From: Acinetobacter terrae
GTDB taxonomy: Bacteria; Pseudomonadota; Gammaproteobacteria; Pseudomonadales; Moraxellaceae
Assembly: GCF_013004375.1 (NCBI RefSeq)
Contig: NZ_JABERI010000041.1
Span: 124,001 to 188,000, forward strand
Direction: 5' to 3'
Length of the DNA: 64,000 bases
The notes under the pieces were generated by a model. That model had not been told where the DNA came from. It did no database searches and saw only the letters and a list, made by a program, of their open reading frames with translations. Both the position numbers and the translations under genes were made by a program. Below, piece after piece: positions 35,512 through 44,292 of the stretch (the first letter of the stretch is position 1; each line of letters begins with the position of its first letter).

Positions 35512-35825
35512 AATAATGATTAAATAGAGGAGCTATTTTAATTTACTGTTTAATTAAGTATGGGAGATTCGCTGTCATCAAATTTAATGTCTTATTTATC
35601 ATCAAAATAAATAATAAATATAAAAAAACTTGAATATTCATTTAATTCATGTATTATTAACTCAACTAGAAAAAAAGTCTTGTTTCGGTAAATCTTCTTT
35701 AAGTATCGCAGTTTTAGTCATAATCCTTCGTTTTTTCAGATTTTAAGTTTCATTCTTTATTATTTTCCAAGTTATGAATAGTCAACAAATTGGCTAAAAA
35801 TTATTAAAAATCAGTAGGATTTATT
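35512..35825. other. Spacer with the long cspA leader
   Basis: AT-rich region between the divergent ABC operon and cspA. The roughly 150 bases before cspA probably form the long, structured 5' leader typical of cold-shock mRNAs. No other gene is seen. Confidence 0.4.
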
Positions 35826-36041
35826 ATGTCTAACTCAAATGTTGTTAAAGGTACTGTTAAGTGGTTCAACGAAACTAAAGGTTTTGGTTTCATTCAACAA
35901 GAAAACGGTCCAGATGTTTTTGCTCATTTCAGCGAAATCGCTAGTTCAGGTTTCAAAACCTTAATGGAAGGTCAGCAAGTAGAATTCAGCGTTGCACAAG
36001 GTCAAAAAGGCCCAAATGCAGTAAATATCGTTGCTATCTAA
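35826..36041 (+). CDS. Cold-shock protein, CspA family
   Basis: 71-residue single-strand nucleic-acid-binding OB-fold protein. RNP1 KGFGFIQQ and RNP2 VFAHFSEI are intact, and the start [12 protein letters not shown] is typical. Ribosome site AGGA before ATG 35826; terminator after it. Codon use is highly biased to A/T-ending optimal codons, as expected for an abundant protein. Nothing links it to the guanidine genes beyond adjacency. Confidence 0.95.
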   Translation: MSNSNVVKGTVKWFNETKGFGFIQQENGPDVFAHFSEIASSGFKTLMEGQQVEFSVAQGQKGPNAVNIVAI

Positions 36042-36116
36042 AAGATATTAAAATACAAGAATCAGATAAATTAAATGTGATGTAAATTACGAATTATTTT
36101 TCTTATTTTGTATGCC

Positions 36117-36144
36117 AAAAAAGCCGAGAATCTCGGCTTTTTTT
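36117..36144 (+). terminator. Intrinsic terminator after the cold-shock gene
   Basis: AAGCCGAGA / TCTCGGCTT stem with seven T. Confidence 0.85.
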
Positions 36145-36352
36145 ATGTCTATATATAATGTAATTCAACTTGCTCGACAGGGCAGTGAAGCTATCATTTG
36201 TTAGTTCCTGCATTCAATATGCATAGATATCAGCCTTGTTGAATAACAATAATATGTGATTGCAAAAATACTCTGAAAATTTTAAATCAAATCCACCATG
36301 ATATTATACGCAGGCTATCAAGTTTCTGCGTAATACTCATGGAGTTCTTATA

Positions 36353-36412
36353 ATGAATCCAGATCAACAACAAAATATACCTCAGCTCAGCGAGAATCAC
36401 GCGTTTAACTAA
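36353..36412 (+). other. 19-codon frame with ribosome site
   Basis: ATG 36353 follows GGAG by eight bases and reads MNPDQQQNIPQLSENHAFN before TAA. It could be the start of a lost gene or a microprotein; the surrounding region (36145-36423) has no other coding sign. Confidence 0.25.
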
Positions 36413-36423
36413 AAATATAAATA

Positions 36424-36828
36424 TTACTTTTTAATTTTCAAATGATACGCGCTTGGCGACATATTGAACCATCGTTTAAACGCTCGACGAAAATTTGCAC
36501 TGTCATGATAGTTCAGTAATGTTGCGATGGCATCAACAGATAATTCACTGTCAAGTAAGTAGTTACTGGCTTGTTTGGACAAGATTGAATCCCGAATTTT
36601 CCTAAAACTTGTCCCATCTAACGCCAATCTGCGTGCAAGGGTCCGTTTACTCATAAATAAAGCTGCCGCAACATTTTCTTCGCTCAGTTCACTTAATGGA
36701 TTGGATAACATCATTTTTTGTATTTGATAAATAAAGCTATGCTCAATGGGATTTAGTTTGGACAGCATTGATTCACATTGACTCTTGGCGAGCAAATAAT
36801 TGTCATGATTTGCTGATGCATTAGGAAT
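36424..36828 (-). pseudogene. AraC-family regulator, 5' part lost at an IS3 element
   Basis: The C-terminal DNA-binding domain is complete: two helix-turn-helix units, with NVAAALFMSKRTLARRLALDGTSFRKIRD split around the first and SVDAIATLLNYHDSANFRRAFKRWF around the second, and the SPSAYH end. Upstream of the first ATG (36795) the frame stays open and coding-like (YSIPNASANHDNYLLAK) right to the IS edge at 36829, so the gene ran further. No N-terminal part is found on the other side of the IS. The effector domain has been deleted; the remnant could still bind DNA but is probably dead. Confidence 0.75.
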
Positions 36829-36846
36829 TGAATAGCCACTAAAATT

Positions 36847-37719
36847 CTAGACACACGTAACCATCTTTTGATGGGCCTTTTCATAATCTAATGGAGAACG
36901 CTGACCATTGGAACCATGTCGTCGTTTCGAGTTGTAAAACATTTCAATATATTCAAATATGTCTGCTCTAGCATCTGATCTCGATACGTAAATTTTCTTC
37001 TTAATACGCTCTCGCTTTAGCAACTGAAAGAAACTCTCAGCAACAGCATTATCATGGCAATTTCCTCTCCTGCTCATACTACTTTCCAGATTATGATGTT
37101 TGAGGAAATCTTGCCATTCATGACTTGTATATTGGCTACCTTGATCTGAGTGGATGAGTACTTTGTTCTTCGGTTTCCTTCGCCATAGAGCCATCAATAA
37201 GGCATCTAAAACCAGATCTGTCGTCATTCTCGATTTCATAGACCAACCAACAACAAGACGTGAAAATAAGTCAATCACCACAGCAAGGTATAGCCATCCT
37301 TCATGTGTACGAATATAAGTAATGTCAGTCACCCACAGTTGGTTGGGATGAGTTGGATTAAACTGCCGATCTAAAGTATTTTCAGCCACAACCGCTGAAG
37401 TCCCAGTATGTACTCTAGGTTTACGATAGCCACGTTGTGATTTAAGACCACCCACTTTCATCAACCGATGGACTCGATTGATTCCACAACTTTCACCTAT
37501 GTCTTTTAAGTCACAGTAAATCTTACGATAGCCGTAAACTCCACCAGATTCGAGCCAGAATTGTTTAATCAATCCTGAAAGCTCTTGCCGTTTCTGAGCA
37601 GTCTTACTGATGGGTTGCTTTAACCATGCGTAATAGCCACTGTGATGAACATCTAAAGTTGAACACAAACGACGGATCGGCCAGATACGCTGGTTGTCCT
37701 GAATAAAGGCATACCTCAC
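36847..37719 (-). CDS. IS3-family transposase OrfB (integrase core)
   Basis: 290 residues with the DDE catalytic core: Asp in WVTDITYIRTHEGW, Asp in LIHSDQGSQYTSHEW and Glu in AESFFQLLKRE. The N-terminal HTH_21 part includes HHSGYYAWLKQP. It starts at a GTG that overlaps the orfA stop; in vivo it is most likely made as an OrfAB fusion by frameshifting at AAAAAAAG. The frame is intact, so this copy may be active. Confidence 0.92.
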   Translation of the reverse strand: MRYAFIQDNQRIWPIRRLCSTLDVHHSGYYAWLKQPISKTAQKRQELSGLIKQFWLESGGVYGYRKIYCDLKDIGESCGINRVHRLMKVGGLKSQRGYRKPRVHTGTSAVVAENTLDRQFNPTHPNQLWVTDITYIRTHEGWLYLAVVIDLFSRLVVGWSMKSRMTTDLVLDALLMALWRRKPKNKVLIHSDQGSQYTSHEWQDFLKHHNLESSMSRRGNCHDNAVAESFFQLLKRERIKKKIYVSRSDARADIFEYIEMFYNSKRRHGSNGQRSPLDYEKAHQKMVTCV

Positions 37720-38003
37720 CTGGACTGGCTTGCGAAGTACACCGCGGCTTTTTTTAATATGTCTCTTTCTTCTGTGACTCTTTGAAGTTCTTTTTTTAGC
37801 TTTGCCAATTCCGCAAGTGGATCACCAGATTCTGTGATTTTAGGCTGTTGAGGATCATAACGTTTAATCCAGGCATAAAGACTATGCGTGGTTATACCTA
37901 AACGTGCGGCAACTTCAGCCACGCTATGACCTTTTTCAGTCACTTGCTTTACTGCTTCAATTTTGAATTCTTCAGGATATCGTTTGCTACTGCTCATAAA
38001 CAC
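37716..38003 (-). CDS. IS3-family OrfA (helix-turn-helix)
   Basis: 95 residues. The helix-turn-helix is VAEVAARLGITTHSLYAWIKRY, shown here only as its core HSVAEVAARLGITTHSLY, and a leucine-zipper-like C-terminus AELAKLKKELQRVTEERDIL mediates dimer formation. It binds the terminal repeats and supplies the N-terminus of the OrfAB transposase. Confidence 0.92.
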   Translation of the reverse strand: MFMSSSKRYPEEFKIEAVKQVTEKGHSVAEVAARLGITTHSLYAWIKRYDPQQPKITESGDPLAELAKLKKELQRVTEERDILKKAAVYFASQSR

Positions 38004-38118
38004 CTCGTTAATTAGCCATTTTATCTAACTAAAGAGTGTCTACAAAATTGGTGGCTATTCAATAAGTGTAGTTTACTATTTGGTATAAAATATTATGCTG
38101 AGGCTAGGGTTTTGATAG

Positions 38119-38355
38119 CTACGATTTCTGTTTGGCTTTTTGGCGTAAGACATACAAATATAAGCTTTCTACTTTTTCACGTGCCCATGGTGTGGTACGT
38201 AAGAATCGCAATGATGATTTAACACTTGGATCTATGCAAAAACATCTAATTTCAATTTTACGATTTAAGCCTTCAAAGCCACCGTAGTAATCCAATAATT
38301 CATCCAAAATGTCAGCAAGTTTTTTGCCGTGTAAAGGGTCATTGGAGGTGTTCAT
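38119..38355 (-). CDS. VF530 family DNA-binding protein (DUF2132)
   Basis: 78-residue protein of the VF530/DUF2132 family: DPLHGKKLADILDELLDYYGG at the start, then FCIDPSVKSSLRFLRTTPWAREKVE, shown here in part. It has a small alpha-helical fold that may bind DNA; role unknown. It lies intact between the two insertion sequences with its own spacing. Confidence 0.85.
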   Translation of the reverse strand: MNTSNDPLHGKKLADILDELLDYYGGFEGLNRKIEIRCFCIDPSVKSSLRFLRTTPWAREKVESLYLYVLRQKAKQKS

Positions 38356-38639
38356 AATAGATCAACCATATTTTGGGAGGCCATTATTATAACCTGAGCT
38401 AGTTGGAAAATGAGAGGGTTGGAATTTAAATGTAATTAACATAGAAAATTACAGCTTATCTTCCTATTTACAACAGTGCTGATGCATAAAATATTTCGAA
38501 TAATTAATAATTCAAAGAAAGCTTTTTAATATTGCAATAGACCTCTTTCATAAATCAAAAAATGATCTTCTTTTTGGTTAATATTTGCACTCCGGATTTC
38601 TTAGCATTCGTGCATAATCTGCGGATGAAATACATCGAT

Positions 38640-39010
38640 TCAAACAAGCTTTTCTTCTGTTTTTTTAGGCCTTTGTATTGGAATTTCTGTGGCATCCACG
38701 ATCACAACATTCCAGTCGATGCCTTCGCCCTCGGGTAAATCTTTGGGTAAATTAAACAGATTGGACCGAATTAGGCAGTCTTCAACATGACGGACAATTC
38801 TTGAGGCTGTGGGCTCTGAAACCCCGTAACTCGTCGCAACGTGAAATAAGGTTCGGTATTCCCGCCAATAGCTCAGACAGAGCAGAACCTGATCCTCCAG
38901 GCTTAACTTGGGCGGTCTGCCTTTGGCAGGGACATGTATTTTCAATTGCTCAACCATTAAATAGAAGGTTGACCATGAGATGCCTGTGTATCGCTTGAAC
39001 TGAGGATCAG
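38640..39010 (-). pseudogene. Inverted N-terminal part of the IS5 transposase
   Basis: Reading leftwards from about 39010 gives LSDPQFKRYTGISWSTFYLM and then VEQLKIHVPAKGRPPKLSLEDQ, in pieces the helix-turn-helix N-terminus of IS5/IS427-group transposases, ending at the first catalytic Asp region VIVDATEIPIQRPKK. The A7 run after RPKK is the place where OrfA and OrfB frames normally join. The fragment has lost its start codon and its C-terminal half by inversion. Confidence 0.8.
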
Positions 39011-39015
39011 AAAGC

Positions 39016-39444
39016 TATAGCGGCAAGAAAAAGACCCATACCTTTAAAGTACAGGCCATGATTCACTACAAGACTCGGCAAATTCTGAGTTTATGTAGCA
39101 GTCGCGGTGCAGTGCATGATTTCGAGTTGTTCAAATGCAATTTAAACCAGATTCCTTTGGGGTCTTTTATCCTTGCAGATAAAGGCTATCAGGGGATTTA
39201 TACTTTGTATCCCAATAGCCTGTTGCCTTTAAAAGCCAAAAGACCCTGTAAATTGGATCCTGAACTAAAAATCTATAATCAGGAAATCAATAAAAGAAGA
39301 ATAGGAATAGAGCATGTATTTGGCAGTCTAAAAACTTTCAAGATCCTTGCGGAACGTTATCGAAATAGAGCGAAAAGACTCGGTTTGAGATTCAATTTAA
39401 TTGCTGGAATCTATAACTTGGAGCTGAGTAAAAATGATTTATGA
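39016..39444 (+). pseudogene. C-terminal part of the IS5 transposase
   Basis: Plus-strand frame reading YSGKKKTHTFKVQAMIHYK and then ending in LILADKGYQG-type and HVFGSLKTFKIL segments: DDE motif Asp (LADKGYQG) and Glu (IEHVFGSLK) are intact. It directly continues the N-terminal fragment once the inversion is undone. Stop lies 10 bases before the right terminal repeat ends. Confidence 0.8.
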
Positions 39445-39456
39445 AAGAGGTCTAAT

Positions 39457-39760
39457 GACTACCTAATTATTAGAATAAATAATTCAATAAGTATTTAAAT
39501 TTTATTAACTAAATTTATTTACCTAAAATTACATGACTAGTTAATATTAGAATTTCATTCTTTTTGACTAGTTAACTCTTAAAATGAAAAAAACTCAAAA
39601 AATTACCACAATTTCAAAATTAACTTTTATCGACAGCAACCATAGATAGGACAGTGTTTATGAAGTTATGGTTAGGTGTATCGGATTTAACATAATATAC
39701 ATTATACGAAATTTAATACATTTAATAAAAGCCACATAACTGTAGCTCTTTATGAAAAGC
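39457..39760. other. Gene-free AT-rich spacer
   Basis: About 300 bases beyond the IS5 target site. It contains two copies of GACTAGTTAA-like sequence near 39535 and 39567 and no coding signal. Confidence 0.4.
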
Positions 39761-40522
39761 TTATAGAACTTCAAACTCGATCCGACGGTTTTTCTTACGA
39801 CCTTCAGCTCTTGTGTTATCTGCAACCGGTTTATTGGAACCTAAACCTTCAACACTTAAACGATCTGTTGGAATATTCTTTCCAATTAAATAATTTTTAA
39901 CAGCAGCTGCTCGTTCCTGGCTTAAAGTTAAATTTTTAGCTGGATTACCTGAACTATCCGTATGCCCAATAACTTTTACTTGCTTTCCAGCAACCTTGTT
40001 TAAGGCAACTGCCATCTCATCCAAAATTTGGATACCTGATTCAGCCAATATCGCACTCCCAGATTCAAACTCAATAATTCAGTTTTTTAAAGCCTCATCG
40101 ATAATTTTCTGTTCTGCCTGATTCACTGTTAATTGAGTATTTAAACGATATGGTGCTTGAACCAAATTCTGAAAATTTACTGTGGTTGGCTGAATATCAT
40201 TTTGATTTGACATGTTTCCAGCTAATTCAACCTGTGTACCACGTACAGACAATTTTCCTTGTTTAACTTTTTTTAAGTCTTCCATAATGACTTCTGAAAC
40301 AGAATCACTCCAGCCATTTGGTGCAGATACAGCACGAACCTGAATTTTATCAACCACTTGATCTTTACCGTAAACAGCATAGATTTTATTTAAAATCGCT
40401 TGTTTACTCGTTTCATTGGGTACAGCACCTTCAACTACAATCGGTTCTGCATAAGCAATGACTGGGACACTAGACATAAAAAAAGCGATATAAAAAATAC
40501 TTTTAATTATTTGTTTTTTCAT
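39761..40522 (-). pseudogene. OmpA-domain lipid-less outer-membrane/periplasmic protein split by one TGA (TagN-like)
   Basis: Part 1 (40522 to 40082) has a signal peptide ending AYAEP and a periplasmic region of about 120 residues. The TGA at 40081-40079 then interrupts the frame, which goes on unbroken as IIEFESGSAILAESG into a full OmpA peptidoglycan-binding domain (VIGHTDSSG, NLTLSQERAAAV, GLGSNKP, NRRIEF). A CGA-to-TGA change would explain the stop. Next to a TagF-like remnant it resembles TagN, an OmpA-type part of Acinetobacter type VI secretion loci. Readthrough is possible but decay is more likely. Confidence 0.7.
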
Positions 40523-40527
40523 AATTT

Positions 40528-41165
40528 TTATTCATTAATAAATGTTTGTTTAAATAATTTCATAGCTTGACTTAAGCTGAGTTGGCGCTCACTTAAAGAT
40601 TTTTCCAAAGTTGCTAAACCGGCATTCTGTTCTCTAAATAAGGATCAATCCAGTTCGCTTCAATCAATGAAACCCAATGTTCGGAATGCATTTTTTGATT
40701 AAATATTTCACTTAATGCAATAATATCAGCACCTTGGAATCCAATCAACAATACGGGTGAATCACGGTGTAAGATTCCAATGAACAATTCGGTATTCAGT
40801 TTAGAGACAAAACCATTAATTAAATTGACCCAAAATGCGGCAATTTCATAGCAATGACCTGGATTATTTATAGGTAAAATTAGTACCTTTTTTAACCGAT
40901 CAGTTCCTTGTTGAATCACTGGTTGTAACAATAGCCCCAATCCAATCATACTTTGTGCAAATTCATAGGCACTTATTTTCATTAGCTGTAAAAATGAATG
41001 AATCGTATGATTATCATAAAATGCTGCGCTTTCCGTATTGGTGGATATATGAATTTCATTACTTAATTTACCTAATTTATTCAGCAAAATCTCAGAATCA
41101 CGTATGGCATGCATCTCCCGATTTATTTGAAATAAATCAGTTAATGTCTGTTTATAGCGATATGG
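40528..41165 (-). pseudogene. TagF-like type VI secretion gene, truncated and frameshifted
   Basis: A C-terminal fragment: [36 protein letters not shown] and [15 protein letters not shown] resemble the C-terminal half of TagF. The 5' end is cut at about 41165, where a different gene fragment on the other strand begins. Near 40630 the frame shifts: the current frame stops as NRMPV, while the next frame continues in a coding-like way ([17 protein letters not shown]) to TAA 40528, five bases before the OmpA gene ATG. Both defects mean it is dead. The family call rests on remembered similarity only. Confidence 0.5.
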
Positions 41166-41289
41166 CCGCTGGAAATCCATTCAGGATTATGGTCATACAG
41201 AATATCGTATGCCAGGACTCAGAAAAACGGCTGAAATGGCTGAACAACTCACCTCTGAAGGTCAACTGCTGGCAAATAACATAAATTAA
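41164..41289 (+). pseudogene. C-terminal tail of an unknown gene
   Basis: The plus-strand frame [18 protein letters not shown] and then LRKTAEMAEQLTSEGQLLA has coding-like codon use and ends at TAA 41287. Nothing upstream continues it, because the TagF fragment on the other strand starts there. It is evidently the tail of a gene cut by the same rearrangement. Product not recognised. Confidence 0.4.
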
Positions 41290-41337
41290 TAAAGTAGCAG
41301 CTGAATTAAATTTAGCTGCTTCTTTCAAGATTTGAAA

Positions 41338-42102
41338 CTAATTTAAGTATTTATTCATTTCATCAAGAACTTGTTGAGTTTTCTCTGCATGCAACCAATG
41401 CCCAGCATCTTCTAGCACTGCAATTTTGGCATGGGGAAATTGCTGCTGGATTGCAGCAAAATGTTCATCTTTACTTATATATGCAGATTTACCGCCACGA
41501 ATAAACAATGCTTCTTTTTGCCAAGGCTGAATCACATTCCAATTGATAATATCCGGGTAATGGTTAAATAAAGCTTCAACATTAAATAGCCATTGTCCCT
41601 TGCTAAAGGATTTCATTAAAAATTGAATCACCATTTCTTCATGCAAATATTCACGCATGATCTGCATTGCTTGTTGTCGGCTATCAGTCTGTGCATTTTG
41701 CACCGCAAATAAGGCTTTAAAAATTTGATCGTGATGACTTTCTTTATATGCAAATGGTGCCATATCCAGAACAACCAATTGTTCCAAACGCTCCCCTGCG
41801 CTATTCGCCAATTGCATGGCAATTTTTCCACCCATTGAATGACCAATCACAGAGAATTTTTGAATATTCAAAGCATCCAGTGTTTCCAGAATATCCGCTG
41901 CCATGACTGCATAATTCATTTCTGGCGAATGCGCTGAATGTCCATGATTACGGACATCAATTTGAATCACTGAATGGGATTCATAATATGCACGTGCCAG
42001 CATGCCCAAATTACTTAAACTGCCAAAAAGACCATGAATAAATACCAGAGGTGTTTTTCCTTTAGCAACTTCATTGAGATAAATTTGATGATTGAGAATC
42101 AT
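41338..42102 (-). CDS. Alpha/beta-hydrolase, YbfF-like esterase
   Basis: 254 residues of the YbfF esterase group. Oxyanion loop HGLFGSLSN near residue 23, DVRNHGHSAHS, nucleophile Ser in VIGHSMGGKIAM near residue 90, and catalytic His in DAGHWLHAE near the C-terminus (acid probably Asp in the preceding loop). Cytoplasmic; the natural substrate may be a short-chain acyl ester or thioester. Single gene. Confidence 0.88.
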   Translation of the reverse strand: MILNHQIYLNEVAKGKTPLVFIHGLFGSLSNLGMLARAYYESHSVIQIDVRNHGHSAHSPEMNYAVMAADILETLDALNIQKFSVIGHSMGGKIAMQLANSAGERLEQLVVLDMAPFAYKESHHDQIFKALFAVQNAQTDSRQQAMQIMREYLHEEMVIQFLMKSFSKGQWLFNVEALFNHYPDIINWNVIQPWQKEALFIRGGKSAYISKDEHFAAIQQQFPHAKIAVLEDAGHWLHAEKTQQVLDEMNKYLN

Positions 42103-42400
42103 GGATTTCTTTCATTACATTTTTAGATGAGCTTATGTTTATTGATAATTGGGATTTAATCAATTGCCATTTTTAAAAAATTTACTTTTGCTTAGGCTAT
42201 TTTAAGGTTATAAAAAATGGATATAAAAAGACTCCTCCTCGGCAACATCATTCACTTTGGATAATTTTTAAGATCAAGAAATACACGAGCCTAAATTTAT
42301 AACAATTTATTTAAAAACATATGCTTATATTCAAAATCCCACAGGATTGATCCTTAGCTACATTTAGACCTTTCCTGTTGTCTTACTATTATAAAGTTGG
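42103..42400. other. Gene-free spacer
   Basis: Nearly 300 AT-rich bases between the esterase and the MBL gene; it would hold the esterase promoter. Nothing else seen. Confidence 0.4.
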
Positions 42401-43273
42401 CTATTTGAAATAGTTCAAGGGCAATTTTAAATAGCGAATGCCATTTGCTTCAGCTTCTGGAAATTGCCCGCCTCTCATATTGATCTGGATTGCAGGTAAA
42501 ATCAGTTTAGGCATAGACAATGTGGCATCACGGCGGTTTCGCATCTCAATAAATTCGGCTTTAGTGGTACTGGTATTCAGGTGAGTGTTGGTATTCTTCT
42601 GCTCGGCAATACTACTTTCACAGCAATATTCCTGCCGCTCTTTAGGTAAATAATCATGACAGAGGAAAACACGAATATTTTCATCTAATTGATATAGCTT
42701 TTTGACTGAATCAAATAAATCAGCAGCACTGCCCTTCGGAAAATCACAACGCGCGGTCCCATAATCTGGCATAAATAAGGTATCCCCGACAAATACCGCA
42801 TCCCCAATCACATAGCTTAGACAGGCTGGCGTATGCCCTGGCGTTGGAATGTTATAGGCAGTCAATTCGCCAATGTTAAACTGTTCGCCATCTTCAAATA
42901 AATGATCAAATAATTGATGTGTATTTAAGTATTTGATGTCTATATTATAAATTGCACTAAATGTTTCCTGCACAATGGCAATTTTTTTGCTGATTGCGAT
43001 TTTTCCACCTAATTTTTCTTTTAAATACTGTGATGCTGTGAGATGGTCTGCATGGACATGGGTTTCCAGAATCCATTCTACGCTTAGGCTATTTTGATGT
43101 ATATAATCGATGATTTGATCTGCATGCGTGGTCTTGGTTGTTGCTGACGATGCATCATAATCCAAAACACTATCAATAATTGCACAGCGCTGACTTATAG
43201 GATCTGTCACGACATAGCTAAAAGTATTGGTCTGCTCATCAAAAAAATGCTGCACTTGTGGATGCTGCATCAT
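42401..43273 (-). CDS. Persulfide-dioxygenase-like MBL hydrolase
   Basis: 290-residue metallo-beta-lactamase-fold protein of the ETHE1/Blh type, likely oxidising persulfides to sulfite. The metal motif is THVHADH, followed by TPGHTPACLSY, GDTLFMPDYGTARCDFP and CHDY. ATG 43273 overlaps the stop of the upstream gene by 4 bases (ATGA); the longer frame to 43405 lies inside that gene. With the two YeeE-like genes it forms an operon, as in BigR-type hydrogen sulfide detoxification loci; no BigR regulator gene is seen here. Confidence 0.88.
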   Translation of the reverse strand: MMQHPQVQHFFDEQTNTFSYVVTDPISQRCAIIDSVLDYDASSATTKTTHADQIIDYIHQNSLSVEWILETHVHADHLTASQYLKEKLGGKIAISKKIAIVQETFSAIYNIDIKYLNTHQLFDHLFEDGEQFNIGELTAYNIPTPGHTPACLSYVIGDAVFVGDTLFMPDYGTARCDFPKGSAADLFDSVKKLYQLDENIRVFLCHDYLPKERQEYCCESSIAEQKNTNTHLNTSTTKAEFIEMRNRRDATLSMPKLILPAIQINMRGGQFPEAEANGIRYLKLPLNYFK

Positions 43274-43692
43274 GAATTTTTTCCCATTAACTTGCGATGA
43301 ATTAACATGCCAATCATCATTGCGGCTATAAAATAAAGGGCTTGATAATATCCCAGACCAATCAGAGTCAGACTGGGTGCTGGACAAATCCCTGCAATCC
43401 CCCAACCGATCCCAAATATCAAACTTCCCGTTACAAGCTTAGAATCTATCTTATTATTTTTAGGTAAATCAATGGTATCTCCATACACTGTTTTAGGTGC
43501 CTGCTGATGGACTGCTTTTTGAAATGGAATAAATGTCACGGCGATCGCACCGAGCATCACAAATGCAAGACTTGGATCCCATTGTCCAAAGAGATCTAAA
43601 AAATCCAATATCTTTTTCGGATTAGACATACCTGACAGCATAAGTCCGACTGAAAAAATTCCACCAAAGACAAAAGCCCAAAGATTTTTCAT
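43270..43692 (-). CDS. YeeE/YedE-like membrane protein (second half)
   Basis: 140 residues, four hydrophobic helices. FGGIFSVGLMLSGMSNPKKI and GIGWGIAGICPAPSL are the DUF6691/YeeE signatures, with a Cys in GICPAP likely on the sulfur route. ATG 43692 has GGAG nine bases before it; the earlier in-frame start at 43710 overlaps the upstream gene. It complements the preceding half-length protein to form a thiosulfate/sulfide-type channel. Confidence 0.85.
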   Translation of the reverse strand: MKNLWAFVFGGIFSVGLMLSGMSNPKKILDFLDLFGQWDPSLAFVMLGAIAVTFIPFQKAVHQQAPKTVYGDTIDLPKNNKIDSKLVTGSLIFGIGWGIAGICPAPSLTLIGLGYYQALYFIAAMMIGMLIHRKLMGKNS

Positions 43693-43693
43693 A

Positions 43694-44110
43694 TCAGAAT
43701 GCTCCGGCAATATGGCGAATGATATAAACTGTCACAAACCCTGCGAACATAAATACCAACGTTGCAACGATTGAACGTTTAGACAATCGGCTTATTCCAC
43801 AAATCCCGTGACCACTGGTACAACCACACCCCATTTGGGTACCAAAGCCCACCAATAATCCTGCAACGATCATCATCAACGGGCTGGCAGTGATGTGGAT
43901 ATTGGGCGCTTGCACCATGCCATAGAAAAATGGCACCACAAATAGCCCCAATACAAACCATAATGCTGGGGTCTTAAATATCGTTTGAGGATTTAATACT
44001 TGGGCAATGAGGCCACTGACCCCAGCAATACGACCATTGACATACAAATATCCCACTACGGACAAACCTATAAGTGTTCCACCTAGAAATTCGAGCAGGA
44101 AATCGTGCAT
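43694..44110 (-). CDS. YeeE/YedE-like membrane protein (first half)
   Basis: 138 residues with four hydrophobic helices; GFGTQMGCGCTSGHGICGISRL carries the sulfur-transport Cys motif (GCGCTSGHG). ATG 44110 is preferred: GGAG lies nine bases upstream, while the longer frame begins at TTG 44125. It is the first gene of the three-gene sulfur operon. AT-rich inverted repeats around 44136-44165 upstream could be the operator. Confidence 0.85.
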   Translation of the reverse strand: MHDFLLEFLGGTLIGLSVVGYLYVNGRIAGVSGLIAQVLNPQTIFKTPALWFVLGLFVVPFFYGMVQAPNIHITASPLMMIVAGLLVGFGTQMGCGCTSGHGICGISRLSKRSIVATLVFMFAGFVTVYIIRHIAGAF

Positions 44111-44292
44111 GTCAGAGCGCTCCAAACAATATACTTTTATATATTAAAATATATTCATATAAGTGATATTTTGTGGATTAGATATCGAACGATGAAAAAT
44201 CAAGCAAACCTGTCCTATAAATCACTATACGTCTTACACGGCGTAAGTAATATAAAGTATGGTTAAATCTTGTTTAATTTATTGCAGACCTT

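Larger units (their letters stand above)
36829..38061 (-). mobile_element. IS3-family insertion sequence
   Basis: About 1233 bases. The ends are inverted repeats starting TGAATAGCCAC at the left and ending GTGGCTATTCA at the right; the inner parts (AATTTTGTAGACACTC versus its left counterpart) match with a few changes. It carries orfA and orfB overlapping by 4 bases with an A7G slippery stretch, as in IS3 elements that make an OrfAB fusion by -1 frameshifting. No clean target duplication was seen, consistent with a deletion next to it. Confidence 0.85.
38539..39453. mobile_element. IS5-family element with an internal inversion (inactive)
   Basis: Ends are perfect inverted repeats, AGACCTCTTTCATAAATCA at 38539-38557 and its complement at 39435-39453, flanked by AAT on both sides (3-base target duplication). 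Inside, the first ten codons of the transposase (MKYIDSNKL from 38625) are on the plus strand, the next part (39010 down to 38647) is on the minus strand, and the C-terminal half (from 39016) is again on the plus strand. The inverted piece is bounded by AGCTTT and AAAGCT. Confidence 0.85.

Noticed and set aside
36826..38064. Target-site duplication for the IS3 element
   Set aside because: AAT on the left and ATA on the right do not match when the ends are set at TG...CA, so no duplication is claimed.
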